Assembly (NCBI RefSeq): GCF_947179515.1
Contig: NC_067481.1
Span: forward strand, 86,801,547 to 86,865,546
Length of the DNA: 64,000 nt
Reading direction: 5' to 3'
DNA from: Apodemus sylvaticus
Lineage: Eukaryota; Chordata; Mammalia; Rodentia; Muridae
Part shown: piece by piece, positions 46,531 through 59,920 of the stretch
Position numbering within the stretch: the stretch's first letter is position 1
Layout of the letters: each line of letters opens with the position of its first letter
Position numbers and translations under genes: made by a program
Notes under the pieces: model-generated
Told to the model about the DNA's origin: nothing
The model's database searches: none
What the model saw: the letters and a program-made list of their open reading frames with translations, nothing else

Positions 46531-48004
46531 TACACCTCTATATTTTAAGTAAATCCATTCAGTTGTGATGATTCTCAAGATCAATTAGAAAAAGATGTCA
46601 CAGTTTTTCCCCTCATTTGGCCATCAATGAGGGCCATCATTTGTTTATATTTCAGTTGTTATATATCATTCTTTCATGGGAATTAACATAAGATGCTTAT
46701 CAATAAATAAGTAAATGAATATTTAAAATAGAAAGCTTTAGATATTTAATTCTCCTTGGATCATTGTTTTCAAAATTAATCATACTGTCAGCAAAATTCA
46801 AATATATTTCTTTCGATTCATGTTTGAAAGGGAAAAGGGGAAAGGAAAAAATGACTTCAAGGAGGACAATGAATGTTTGGCCTCCAGGTAAAAATGATGA
46901 AAACTAATTTTTATACTATTGTTTTATAGTATTGTTTATAGTAAAAATATTTACTATATTCTCAGAATCATTAATAATAAAAAATGTGCTGGATTAGATT
47001 TTTTAGAGTCTATAAAAATCAGACACCTAAGCCAAGACATCAGGAGCTCTTTAGCTGAAGGCACAAACAGTGAGAAGTAGGGGCATTTCTTCTCACCACT
47101 ACATCCTGCCTCTTTCTGTTGAGTACACCATGACTCTCTGTAAGAGCAGAGCTAACTGTCTGTTATGAGCTAAGCAGAGACACAGTATGCAACAAGAGAT
47201 CCCACAATTATAAATTACTCAAGTGACTATGATCATGAGTTATGAAAACTGATTTATTTTTTCAACATGAACCTGAGCTGTCAATACTGCATATGTTGAA
47301 AACTGCACTTAGTTTAGGAAGCTGAGTTTCCTACTGTCTATAGAGAAGAAATTGATTTTTGCTTCAATAAAGATCCATCCTTCTTTGGCACAACAGTGTA
47401 CGTTCTCTACAGGGTAAAGAGAATGAGTGTAAACACCTCACTTTAAAATGTGATAAGGTTTTCAATAAATCAGCTTCTTTATTAGACGCACTGTGTCATT
47501 CACAATGAAATAGCAGAACTGTGTGTCCCCACCAATATTTCATGTTTTCATTTTGGAAAGGAATCCTCTCCAGCCCTTTGCAATGCTGTATGATTTACTG
47601 TTCTGCCCACAATTCTGAAATATCAATCCCCATCTCTGCTTTTCTCTTCTTGGCACCAGGAAAGACTTTTGCTTCGGGTTTTATTTATTCAGTGACTATT
47701 AATGTTGTAATTTTATGTCATGTAGTGCCATTTTGCCACTAATGTTATATATCTGATGAATGAGCTGAGAGAGGAACTATGTTGTTATTAATTAGAGAGG
47801 TCTGATAAATGGGTTATCTTATTTAGTAAGCAAGTCCTTGACAAGCAGGTAAATGCAAATGGGCATATTAATGATGGCTCTCTTAATTCGCTCATGTATT
47901 AACACTAGTTTGACTCTTTTGAAGATTAATATACATATATCCCTGAAACCCACTTACATAATGAAATTTATAACTAAATATTATTGGCTACTTTTTAATA
48001 TTAT
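46531..48004. other. Repeat-free non-coding DNA
   Basis: No named repeat or gene seen. 47440-47760 is repeat-free with moderate GC for this window and is a possible conserved element. A 73-codon frame there (47521-47742) has no family resemblance. Confidence 0.45.
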
Positions 48005-48165
48005 AGAGACCACTTTCATGATCTTAATTCATCCTTACACTAATACCATGAGGAATGACTTCTCCATAGTGTATGAATTTTAGAATTGATAAAATTAAGG
48101 TAAATAGATGCTCATGGCAGAAGTCTTCAGAGTTGATAAAGCTAGAATCCCAGTGACAATTACTA
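48005..48165 (+). mobile_element. MIR-like remnant
   Basis: 'cttaattcatccttacactaataccatgaggaatgac...tgataaaattaaggtaaatagatgctcatggc...aagctagaatcccagt' follows the MIR core order. Highly diverged. Confidence 0.5.
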
Positions 48166-51100
48166 ATCCTTCCTGAGATACACCTTCACACTTTTGCCTT
48201 AGATAAAGTTCACTTTCTCCATAGCTCTCACACTGACCTTCTGATAGGACTATCAATATTTACATGAAATGTAAATTTAGATAAATCTTGTATTAAGCTT
48301 TTAATATGATATTCTTTGCTCAATAAAGAAATGTGCAGTTTTTGCTACTGGACTAAAACATCATTTTTAATGCTTGTAATTCCTATACTACAGATACTTA
48401 GCTGGATTTTAAGATGTGAGAGACTATTTCCTTGCTTAATGTGAATTTATAAAAGAAAGCACTTTTTTCTAGTGCCATCACCTTAAAGATTAAAAATAGA
48501 TTCTTGCTACTGTGGTTTATTTTGTTTCTCTTGGCCCATGTCCTGACTGGACTATTCTATGAAAGAAGGCTAGTGATTAGGGTCCCAGCTGCCCTATTCT
48601 GATATTTAAATGATACAGTTATCCATAGCTCACAAACAAATTTTGTGTTAAACATTATTTTAAGGAAATGTTTGTGAAAAATCCATAGAAAACAATAATT
48701 GATTTGTATATGAATCTCATCCAATATATTTTAAGAACAGAAGTGGATTTGTTTTCAATGTAGAACAAGGCAAATTTAGGTCAGTTATTCCCAAGTTAGA
48801 AGAAAAGTAATTCCAAATCATCCTAACTGCATCTTGTTTGCTGAGTAATTGTGTAGCAATATTCTATTCATGGCCACATATTGTCATGAAATGGTAGGGC
48901 ATAAATTTTAAATACTGATCATTTTCCAATTTTTTCCATCAAACATTAGGATCACATTTGGACATAAACTTCAGTGGCAGTCAAGGGAGGATTATGTAAG
49001 CAAATGTCTTCTATGTGGTCCCAATCTGCAGAGCAGGATCTACTAGGACATTTTAGGGATAACATTTCAGAATCATCCAGCCATTTTTTAGAAGAAAAGC
49101 CACACTTTCCTTATCAATGTTCTGATCAATCCAGTTCACAGAAAAGGAAGGATCTTGTGCTTTAAAGTGGTCAAATTGGATGTGTATACAGTTTTTGGCC
49201 TGCTCTTGTACTTTGAATCTCTATTGAATCCTATGGATCATAAGTCTCTCTTTTTTTAAAAAAAATCCAAGCTAAGCTTTAGCACTTACTGTCTTTCTCA
49301 CTTTAGTTCTCATGTCAGATGCTTCCTGCATTTTTTCTATTACCCTCAATGACCAACTCTTTCACAATGTGTGTTTATATGAGACTGATGGCTATATACC
49401 CTGGACTCTATTTAGTGTCCTCTACAGGAAAGCATTGTAGTATTTGTCCTCTTTGACATTAGGACAGGCATATGTCATTACTGATTTTGCTGACTTCTCA
49501 AGGCTATACTTTAGGTGTAAAATTATTACCTATGTGGCTAACTCTTAGGGGAGATTACTTTTAGCTTTTTCTTGCCATGATAATTCAGTCACCTTCATTA
49601 TCAGTTTAAACTAAGACCCTACCATCTCTGTAAACTGAATCCATCAGAGAAACAATGATTAATGTGTAACTTTTCTCCTCAAGCAACTGATTACTGTATC
49701 TAAAGTGAAATCCTCACAAACGCACGGTATATTGAGTCTTGAGTCGTTCTATTTCAATGTGTGCAAATAGTACCTGGTACTAGTTAGGGAAGGCCACTGT
49801 GGTCTACCCCAACAAGATGCTTTTCGCTGTTCACTAGCATGGAAATTCCTGTAAATGACAGGCAAAGGATTTAAGCCACCATATGTATCCTATCAAAGTT
49901 CTGCATTTTGCACATGCTTTAATGACCTCATTTCCTGTGCAACTGCTAAAATTAATTGAGATAGCATGAGTTGGTCACTTTTCTTTTTGCAATTTATGTT
50001 CTTCATCATACAACCAAGAGACAGAAAAGGCTAACTCTGCCCTGCTTATGATGGAAAGTGAGGTACATGGACAGCATTGACTTATAATTCTAACACATAG
50101 CCACAACACTTGAAGCATCTTTGAAAAGCTTGAATTGCAGTAAGAAAGGTTTTCTGACTTAGATATCTGGCAGTCTGGAGGCTATCTGAAGCTTGATTCC
50201 ATTTATTTTGATTTGTGCTTTATGAGTTTCCATCCTGCCCTTCATGTTGAATGTTTTATTTGAAATCTTTACCTCTAATATCTTCAATTTCTGACCATCC
50301 TTTAGGAGCAGTACGGGATTCTGTTAACATCTACCTTTAAAGAATGTCAGACATATATACAACGAATTAGCATCATATCTGTTCCATATTCTTTTTTAAT
50401 TCCACAAATAAAGGCATCATTGTTTTAAATTATAGGTGGCCTCTTAGAAAATCTTAGGAAAGAATGCCATTTTTATTATTCACAATATCAATCCCTTTCT
50501 AATTTTTCTCACTCTTTTCCAGATATGCTTTTTACCAGGGTATATATCTGGAACTTTTCTTCTGAGTAATAACAAAAAAAATCTTAAGGTTTATCATTAT
50601 TATAAATACTATTAATTTTTATGTGCATGAGGTATCTTGATTCCCTCAAGTTCTGTGAGTATGGACAGATGATAGAAATGTTCTTAGATAAATATTTAGA
50701 TTCCTGCACAATTTTTTTAATATCAAGGTTACTCACCAATTTATTATAGATTCTGCTGACTAATTACCACAAAAATTGGTTGGTTGCAATCCAAGTCACT
50801 TTAGTACCTTACAGAAAGTGTAATGCTTAAGGCAAGATTACAAGTATGAGAATAAATGACTTAGCAAGTACTAATAAACCCCACGTAAAACAATGTTAAA
50901 TGTTTTATGCACCGCTCCAGAACATGCCACGACAGAAAATTGAATGAGCAGCTTTTTGGTTATGAATACTGGAAGCAATTTTTCAGCATTGTTTTGCATT
51001 TCTTTTGGTGACAGACATGTCAAAATGAACATTTTTTTGTGTGTGTGATAGAGAATACCTTCTAGGCATTTCCTCTCTTAGACCATGGCAATGTGTGTAA

Positions 51101-51649
51101 TTCTCCTGAAACTATGTCTAAGTGCCACAGCAACATCTCACAGCAACAGCCACTCAACCAATAAGTGGTTCCTAAAAACCAACTCTGGGGCAGAAGTAGG
51201 GTTACATTCTGTTCAGACAAGATTTTTATGACACTAAAAATGAATTAAGTCACATAGTCCCTCCAGTCACCATTGGTTGACAATAAGGTTAGCATTCACA
51301 TTTTCTTAGACTCTTGAACTATGGATGATTGAACAGTATCAATGGCTTTTTGTTTTTTCTTCAACAACAAATTATTGTAGGCTCACCATCATGTGCATAA
51401 CACCCTACATTTCACATGCAAGTGTCCCAGTTCCAACCCTAAGGAAGCTGCAGGGAACCTAGCTGGGGGAACTTTTTCTTCCCATAGTTGCAGTAAATCA
51501 AGGAGGAAGAAGAGAACCTTGGCAGGAAGAAAAAGAGCATGAACAGTAATTTATAGTGGGTCTTTCATGTTGCCTGGATTACCATTGCATGGACCACTTT
51601 ATGAAATCATTTAACAAGAGTCACTTTGCCTAAAGATCTCTGAAAACTT
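48166..51649. other. Repeat-poor non-coding DNA, 3.5 kb
   Basis: I recognise no transposon, gene or RNA gene. It is part of the long stretch almost free of young repeats. Confidence 0.5.
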
Positions 51650-51790
51650 TTCTGTGGCAACTATGTGTATCCTGATTTCACAGACATAGGAAAGGAAACC
51701 CAGGCACAGAGGGACTAACATGTTCTTCAAATCCACAATGCCAGTAATACATAAAGCAAACAATACATGTCTGGTAGATGTTAGTAATTT
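51650..51790 (+). mobile_element. MIR-like remnant
   Basis: 'tcctgatttcacagacataggaaaggaaacccaggcacagagggactaacatgttc' matches the MIR segment with 'ccattttacagatgaggaaactgaggcacagagaggttaag' in order. Confidence 0.6.
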
Positions 51791-51989
51791 TCTTGAAATG
51801 GATGAAGTTTTAACTTTAGGAATCTCCACTTACAAAGACTTTTTCTAAGGCATCACACTCCAGTTGTGTTTCTAATGTCAAATGCTTTATCCTAACAGTC
51901 ACCACAGTGTGTTACTAAGATTTATTTCCCGGTTATAAGCCCACATATAAAACAGATTCTTAATCCAGTACATAAAAATACTCACATCT

Positions 51990-52385
51990 TTTAGTCACTT
52001 TTCCATTGCATTCCATTCCTTCCATGATGAAGGAAACAATGGAAAGATCAAAACAAATAAAACCAAAAACCATAAAAAACATTTAAGTGGAGAGGGTTGA
52101 TTACAGATATTCTGCCCATGAGCATTCTGGTGAAAATCATGGCAAAAGGCAGTCATTGGAACAGTGGCTGAGAACTCCTACACGATCCACAAGCCTAGAT
52201 GTGTGTGATGTGGGAGTGTGGCTAGGCCTGACTAGGGTTCTTTAAAATTAAAGCAAACATGAAATGAAACACCTCTTTCAACCGGGCCAAACTTTCTGAT
52301 CCATCTCAAGATAGTTTCAGCAACTGAAGAGCAAGTATTCAAATATATGAGTCTATGGGGGCAATTCTCCTTCAAACCATGGCAC
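51990..52385 (-). mobile_element. MaLR-like LTR remnant
   Basis: It ends with 'caagtattcaaatatatgagtctatgggggcaattctccttcaaaccatggcac', the antisense layout of a MaLR LTR 5' end. The left part is degraded. It is of the same general type as 28275-28600 and in the same orientation. Confidence 0.5.
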
Positions 52386-52724
52386 CATCTGATTTTAGAA
52401 TTTTCTTTCTGAATTTCCCTCCTCTGACTGTGGCAAGAATAAATCCATAGAAACAGTCTATCAATACCCCCACCCTGCCATCCTTCCTGTGGTTTACTTG
52501 CTTGATTTATCTTGTCACTTGATTTAATCTATCTGCACATGTTTTCCCTTCAATATTAGTCTTATCAGGATTCCAACAGACTCCATGATGATCAGGAAAC
52601 AAGGAGATGCAGAAATTACAATAAACCGAAACATAACTAGGCTTCCTTTCATTTTCAGTGCCTCCCATGTGTCTCTACTTCCTTTCCCTGCTAGGAGAAA
52701 CCTGTTGAGTTGACAGCCTTTGTC
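52386..52724. other. Unassigned non-coding DNA
   Basis: Nothing recognisable. Confidence 0.45.
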
Positions 52725-52875
52725 ACATTCATTCCTTTATGTAATCAACAAATTTTATTGACTCCCACTGTGTGCCAGAGGCTCTCTGTTTGAAGAACTG
52801 GGATAAAGCAAAGATAAAAATGATCAGGAAGATTATTCCAGTCCTGGAATTTTGCAAATTTGAAAAAAGACTGGG
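52725..52875 (+). mobile_element. Ancient mammalian repeat (MIR/L2-like)
   Basis: 'aatcaacaaattttattgactcccactgtgtgccagaggctctctgtttgaagaactgggataaagcaaagataaaaatgatcaggaagattattccagtcctgg' follows the well-known 'tattgagcacctactatgtgccaggcactg...' pattern of an old mammalian repeat. The family is not assigned. Confidence 0.5.
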
Positions 52876-55800
52876 GTCCTTTCAAAAAATATATAAGCAA
52901 ATATTAAAAACTTGTAAATTATATGTCATGTTGACTCAGGATACGTTTGAGAGATAATGACAGTCAGGATTGAGTCTATCTATTCTTTTAAAATGCACCA
53001 AAATCTTCCAGACCATTTAACTCTCAAACCTAGCATTTATTGTACTTCCTGGATCATTTGAAAGCATCCCAATGCCATTTAGGCCTTAGATTGATTGAGT
53101 TATTTGGATGTATTTATAAACAAAGTACATCAAAATTTTTATTACCATGTTTCCCAAACAAAAGCAGCAGTGAACTAAGATATTTAATATTCCTCATTAC
53201 TCACACAGGCCAATTTTTCTTGGTTCATTAACAAAATAAGTAGTCAATGGGGTCAGCTATTCATTTGTAGTCCTTCTCAGTTATATGCTAAGATTACAAT
53301 TTTAATTCCTCTTACAGCCCAATGTAGACCAAATAAATTTTATGAGTGCTGAAGAATTATTAAACAAGTGGTATATGACTTTTTCAGGGCAAAAGGAGCA
53401 TAAATGTGAGCTTTAGTTTGTGTGGCATCGAGGAGTAGGTGGAGAAAGAGGTAAGTACGAACTGAGTACATATATGCTAAGTGGAAACATCCCATGGTTT
53501 CAACAGATCAATTTGCAAAACTTAAAAGTAGAGACAACTGACTCATGTGTTTGCTTTTCAAAACTTTTCATTTTCTGCCCTGGTACTATTTAATACTTCA
53601 AGAGCAAAGCTCAACAAGATCCATATGACACCTAATTTGAAAAATGTCTGTTTGAGCTATTGAGAAATTATTGGAATACCGCTTACACCTACAATGTAAT
53701 CTGACTTATAGTGTTTTCTCCGAAGCAAGACCTACTTATTTTTCTTTATTAGACTTATATTTTTGCTGCTGGTTAGATTTTTTTCAAAAAGGAGAGTCTA
53801 TATATAGTTCCTTTTAGCTGACCTTAAGTTTATTTAAATTTTTGCATGATTTTGTGTTCTTCTGGATTTTCTTGTATATTTCTATTCCTTTTAACATTAA
53901 TAGCTTGATGAAACTTCAGAACAAATTGTTTTAAAATTCTGCTGACTTTGAAGTGAGTGGGTGGTGGCATATTCCAACATTTGATACATTTACTTTGTAG
54001 CAAATATGTTTGTTTTTTATAGTTATGCATAATTTCCAAATTCCAGAAATTACTTCTGTAAGAAAAATGTTGTCAGCACCTTTCTACTTCACCTTTACCA
54101 ACATTTTAATATGCTCATAAAACTCTCTTGAGGTTGGGTTTTGACAAATAAACACTTATCTATGGAAGGGAAGTATTTTTTCTTTAACAATTTAGAATGT
54201 ATATATTGCCTCTTCTGTCCTCACAGAACTGAAGCATGTAGAGTCTCAATGCTGTACAACCTTGCTTTGTCTGAAACAGTATAGAAATGAATTTTTCTGT
54301 TCACTGAAACTATTTTTCTCAAAACAGGAATATACAGTAATATAATCCCTGTGCTGGGTATAAGGGGAAATACTAAAATCTGTACTAGCACTGAGGAGGC
54401 TGCAGGTTTTTCATGGCTGTGACTTAAGAACAAGACAAGAGAGTTACATAGTGCAGAGTTCCAGTCTGCACATCAATGTAAGAACTGATTTACCACACAC
54501 CAACCAATTATAAAGAAATAGATGAGCAGTTTGGTCAGCAGAGTTCAGCAGCTATGAGTTCAAATGCTTCTCATTAGATATGAGCATATATATGTGCTGA
54601 GAAAATATAGGTGTAAACATGTGATGAGTGGTAGCAACAGAGGTAATTTCATTTCATTAGATTTAGTCTTAAAGTTGTTTAAGAACATTTTAGTTAGTTT
54701 TTTGACTAGGTACATATCTTCGCAAAATCAACTAATTATATTTCTTTTTCTTTCTAAAATATTTTTTCTGTTATTAAAATGTTTTTTTCATGAAACATAT
54801 TCTAACTATAGGCTCTTAAATTTCATTTCACTGTATTCAGTATTCATCACATAATGTCCCATAGTACTCTTATTTTGTTTAATAACCACCATAATTTTTA
54901 CATTTATGTGAACAACAGTTTCCCTTTGATTATGGACATATCTCAAGTCTTCCAGAATAACCTGCCACAGAGCATGAGCTTGATATATTTACTTTGAGGA
55001 AACAAGTGAATGAGGAGATTCACTCAAAAGAGACTGGTTTCATCATTACTTTGTATTTGAACACACTGAAATTTGAAATTAATTAAATGGTCCAAAACTT
55101 TTAAATTCCTTAGTATATGAAGGATAGATTCATTCCAGTTTGTCTGATTTCCATCCCTATGTTCTACCCAAAGAGGAACTGGAATTGATAAAGAAGAACA
55201 ATTAGTTAAAAAAAATGGAGAAGGCATTGTGTGATATGTTTTATAATGACTAGAGAATCTCTAGTTGTGAATAGTTTCCTACCATTTCATATTGATTCAG
55301 ATAGATTTGAGAAGCATTTCAGAAATTATAACTTCCAAAAAATTATGGCATTTGAGGGTGATGACCTCTATAGACCAACAAATTTAATTACCATTAGGTT
55401 AGCTATCTGTGTTTACACAGGCTTAGTGATATGTATACAGTGATATATTTGCTGTCAACATCTATTAATAGACATAATATATATATACATATATATTTAT
55501 ATATGTATGTATATGTACATAAATTGCTTATCAGGGCACTACAAAGTCTACATTGCACTTAAAAGGAGTGATGTATAACTTCAATCTTCAGTGTTCAACT
55601 GAGCACTCCTGTATCTACTTTGGCTTAAAGAATATTGAGTATAAATGGGAGCAAATGTAAGCGATTAAAACAAGCTAGAGTTTGAAGTTCTCTGATCCTC
55701 AAACATCAGGAGTTCCCTCATACTCCAGTGATGTTTGTTGGAACATCAAAACATAGAAAAGCACAGAATACATGGTGAAGCAGCATTTATTCATGTACTT

Positions 55801-57107
55801 TGGCAAAGGACCCAAAATATTGGCCTTGTTTTTGTCATAGCAGGCTTTAATTCCAAAACACAGTCTATTAAAGATCTTTGCCATATCCGTAGAGTGACTT
55901 GAACCTATTTTAAATCTGCTCATCACTGACTTAATGCATAATAACTAGCCGATTAAATGATTTTAGAATTGGCATATAAAATATGTGCCCATTATAGCCA
56001 TCGTTTCAGGAGTGGGAAAATCTCCTGCAGAAACTACAGCTAAAGAATAATTTGCTGAAAAAATCGGCTGAAGCGGGAGGTTCCAGCTCATTGAAACTCA
56101 ATTTATTATATGCTTAAATGACTCCTGGAACATTGGAATGTGTAGGCTGCACAACCAGACAAGGCAAATTCTGTGCTGATAACTAATGTGTAAAATGCAC
56201 GTACCTAGTGGAGAAGTTATAGCAGCCAAGACCAATACTTGCCAGCCAGTAAAAAATGTGAACATGCTGTTATATAATTAACATTTTTCTTATTATGCAA
56301 GGCTGGGTAGTGAATATGCAACCCAACATTTTCCCCCCTCTGGATAAGTTACAACTTTTAAAAATGCATATAATTAAAGCAAAATACAATTTTCTGGAAA
56401 ACTTTGTGCTATAAAGTTGAGTCTTATTAGCAGAGGTTTGTGGGTTTGTATAGGTACTTACTATCAAAATCCATATTTATTGAAAGATGAACAGAGTTTT
56501 AAGTCAATAGATCTTTGGGCATCAACTCCATAAAAAAAGGTGATAGCTTATATATTTTATCTTAATTATATTTAACTTACAAGTTGATTATATTGAAGTA
56601 TTGCTCCACTAATGTTGCAAACAATTGGCATCTCATACATGTCTATGATCTCAAAACAAATAATATTGTTAATACTATTAAGCCACAATGAGTATTCCTA
56701 TACCTGTATCTGGAATATTTTCAAAACTGACATAATTCTCTATTAAATAAGTGTAAATGAAGTTTAAGTATTTACTGATTCATGAAAGAAATAACAACTT
56801 TTACAACATATGAATTTTGAGATATTATCTGTATATCAAATATTTGCCAAAAGTTTTCCATTCATGGATACATAAGAATAGATTTACAAATAGCAAGCTT
56901 AACTTTGGCATTATTTCTAAAGAAACAAAAATCTAAGATAATCTTTTGTATAAAAAATGACATGTAAAAGCCTTTTTCTTGTATGTTTGGTATGGATTAA
57001 ATTCTAAATGGATAATTGTACTTGTCTGCTCTTTGAATTGATCAAACTTCTCATATTTTTTTTCTTTCCTTTTAAAATAGTGACTGAAAGATCTCAATGG
57101 TTAGATG

Positions 57108-57109
<2 letters not shown>
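52876..57109. other. Repeat-poor AT-rich DNA, 4.2 kb, candidate conserved elements inside
   Basis: Only short AT-rich simple tracts (for example 55475-55525) are seen. 55960-56260 is notable: repeat-free, with several CpGs ('catcgtttcagg', 'aaatcggctgaagcgggagg', 'gcacgtacc') in an AT-rich setting. No gene recognised. Confidence 0.45.
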
Positions 57110-57149
<40 letters not shown>

Positions 57150-57184
57150 ACACATACATACACATACATACATACACACATGCA
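57110..57184. repeat. (CA)n with (CATA)n microsatellite
   Basis: Perfect CA to 57144, then mixed CA and CATA units to about 57180. Confidence 0.95.
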
Positions 57185-58344
57185 TGCAGGCACAACATAT
57201 TACATGAGTGTGTGAGTGTATCTCTTTGTATCTCTTTATTTTTATTTCTGCCCCGGTCTCTCCTTCACCTATCTTTATTTGTAACTTTGGCATAGACCGA
57301 GAATATCTTTAAAATGACTCTTTAAACCAGCCTCCACTATGTTATGGATGCTATCAGTTTGTGCAATCATGATGATTAAAGTTCTATTTTAATAAACTTT
57401 TGCCTGAAATGGATTGTCTATAGACTTAAACCCCTATCTGTATATGAAAGAAGATGATGCTTTTGCTCACCTACTAATAGTTTTAAGTATTTACTGATAG
57501 AAGGATATTAAATAAATAGAAAAATATACTTAAGAGTGAGACTGAAGGATAATGAATAAATAGAAAAAAATCTATGTAAAAGAAAATAAGAAGCAATATT
57601 TTTGGGTTTATTATTGTATAATTAAAACCTCTATATATCTTGCTATTTGTTTCTCATAGTTATATAAATAGTATACATAATAACTGCTTTATTTGCATTT
57701 AATACCTTTATGATTTTATCATGAGCTAATAATGCAAATACTTCCTAAATCACTTAATATTTTTTAAACATAATATTTGGAATAATGTATCCTTGAAATG
57801 TTTAAGTTACTGTAGTGAAAGTTAAATATTTAACAGTACACACCGGTTTTTATTAGGAAGTAACCAGTTGTAGATGCACTTAGGATAGATACAAAAGAGA
57901 GAAGCTGTGCTTTACTCTCCATACCTTCCTGCATGGCCAATATTTCCTGCCAAATAACACTTTCTCTACAGACTGCAACCTTGCCAGTTCCCAGGCAAGA
58001 GCTAGATCAGTGTCTCCAATATCTGCCAGGTAGATCCTACCATGACATATTAAGCTCTCTCTCTCTCTCTTACCAACCTACTTTCTTAGTCTAGTACATC
58101 AGTGCAGACTTACACACATGTGATTGTAGACCTATTGTCACCGTGCTCTCTGTTCCAGCATATTCATCCAGAAAATAAACACTGCCATAATTCTTATTGG
58201 AGAATCAAGGTATATGACTTTTGAATGATTGCTGAAAGCTTGAATAGTTATATAAAAGTTTATTATTTCTTTGTCTGTATATCCACTCTTTCCCCTTGAT
58301 CTTGATTTCTAGATTCATTTACTTTATGCTATGTTATCTTTGGG
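57185..58344. other. Unassigned AT-rich non-coding DNA
   Basis: A short (CT)n lies at about 58052-58070. No gene or named transposon recognised. Confidence 0.5.
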
Positions 58345-58485
58345 AACAATGTAAATGAGTGATGTTTACAAGCAGGCATGAAATCGTCCTGGAACTGGAC
58401 TTACAGATATTTGTATATGACAATGTTTACAGCTTCTGCAAGAAACACAAATGCTTAAACACTGAACCATATCATGTCTCCAGCC
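58345..58485 (-). mobile_element. B3-type SINE, diverged
   Basis: Antisense: 'tcctggaactggacttacagatatttgtatatgaca', 'cttaaacactgaaccatatcatgtctccagcc'. Incomplete and old. Confidence 0.6.
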
Positions 58486-59841
58486 TTTGTTCTCAATTTT
58501 TGTTTAAACATTCTCTTTGCTATGATTTAGATGTCTCTTGTACACTCTTCCAGATATGTCACCCATATTCCCAATGCCACATCATGTATACTCACTGAAG
58601 AACTTATTTTATTGAATTGGTCACCTTAACAATTAAAATTTTAAATTCCATGAAGGTGAAGAATTTTTCAGCTCTTTTTGTTGTCACTGCTTTATCTGTC
58701 ATAACATTATCATAGTCTAATTTTTGTTAAATCAAGAAATGAGCATGAAAGTATAGTTTTCTGCAAATGTAAATATATGTTCGAGTGAATATACAAGTGT
58801 ACAAATAGTGTTGTTTGAAATACACGAATGAAGAGTTAGATAAAAAAAAAATGTCAACGAAAAAAAAAAAAAAAGAATGACCATGACATTTGTCATAAAG
58901 TTGATGAGGAAAATATCCTTTAGGTTAGGATCCTTTAAACTTTCACAGTCACAAGTTTTATGGCTTTATATGGTGCTGACCCCAGACTCTACATCAACTT
59001 GAAATCTGAAGGAGGTGAAGTATAGTGAATTTTACTTGATTGTTTGGCAACAGAGACAAGGGACTGACTAGAAGTTTACAATACATACAAAACATAGGGA
59101 AAACATACTTTATAAACGTTATGTCTAGATTTTCACTTAGCAGAAAGATTAAAATATGACATGTTTTATTTCCTGCATTGTTTATTTCATTAGCCTATAT
59201 TCTGAACTCAGTGGATTCTTGGAGGTGATTCATTATGCGATTTAATCTGATATTGAAAAGTCCCAGTACAATGTACAGCAACTTTACAAGCCTGCAATGA
59301 ATTTTAAGTAATACATCTTGTTGAGTATGTTTGCTGATTTATCCAGCACAAAGAAATGAAGTTTGTCAGACATTTCCTTGAAGTTTAGAAAAACCATAAA
59401 TAGACCAGTGTTCACAGGAATTTAGGTCTTTAAACCTTGTTCAGCTTGGTTGGACACCATTGAAATTTGACAATAGGCCTTATAGGCATCTGAGTAGGAT
59501 GGTAGAAATGTTGTTTAGCACAGCTGTGGGACTGACCTCTCTTTGCTAAATATCAGAAAACTGAACATAAAAAAAACTTTCCCCTGAAACTGACCCAGCC
59601 CAGATTAATTATTCACACCCAATCTTGATTAAATTTTATCTGTCATTCATCAATATTAATTCACAAATAAACATGGTTGAATGCACGTGAACTTGACAAC
59701 TTGAATTTTTAGAATAAATGTTGATTGGATATGTGAATTCTAAAAATTTGAGCCGTGTCTGATAACTTAAAACAACATTTCTAAATCTCTATGAGTCTCA
59801 GAAAATATATTTCTTCAAACAGGCTTGCAAATTAGTACCTA

Positions 59842-59843
<2 letters not shown>
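58486..59843. other. Unassigned AT-rich non-coding DNA
   Basis: Two A-runs lie at 58841-58850 and 58860-58874. No gene seen. Confidence 0.5.
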
Positions 59844-59889
<46 letters not shown>

Positions 59890-59920
59890 GTGTTTGTATG
59901 TGTGTGTATGTGTGTGTGTA
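59844..59920. repeat. (GT)n microsatellite
   Basis: Perfect GT at 59844-59883, then interrupted TG/TTTG units to about 59920. Confidence 0.95.

Noticed and set aside
55475..55525. TA-rich palindromic stretch as a cruciform or origin
   Set aside because: It is a short, impure TA/TG tract. Composition alone explains its self-complementarity.
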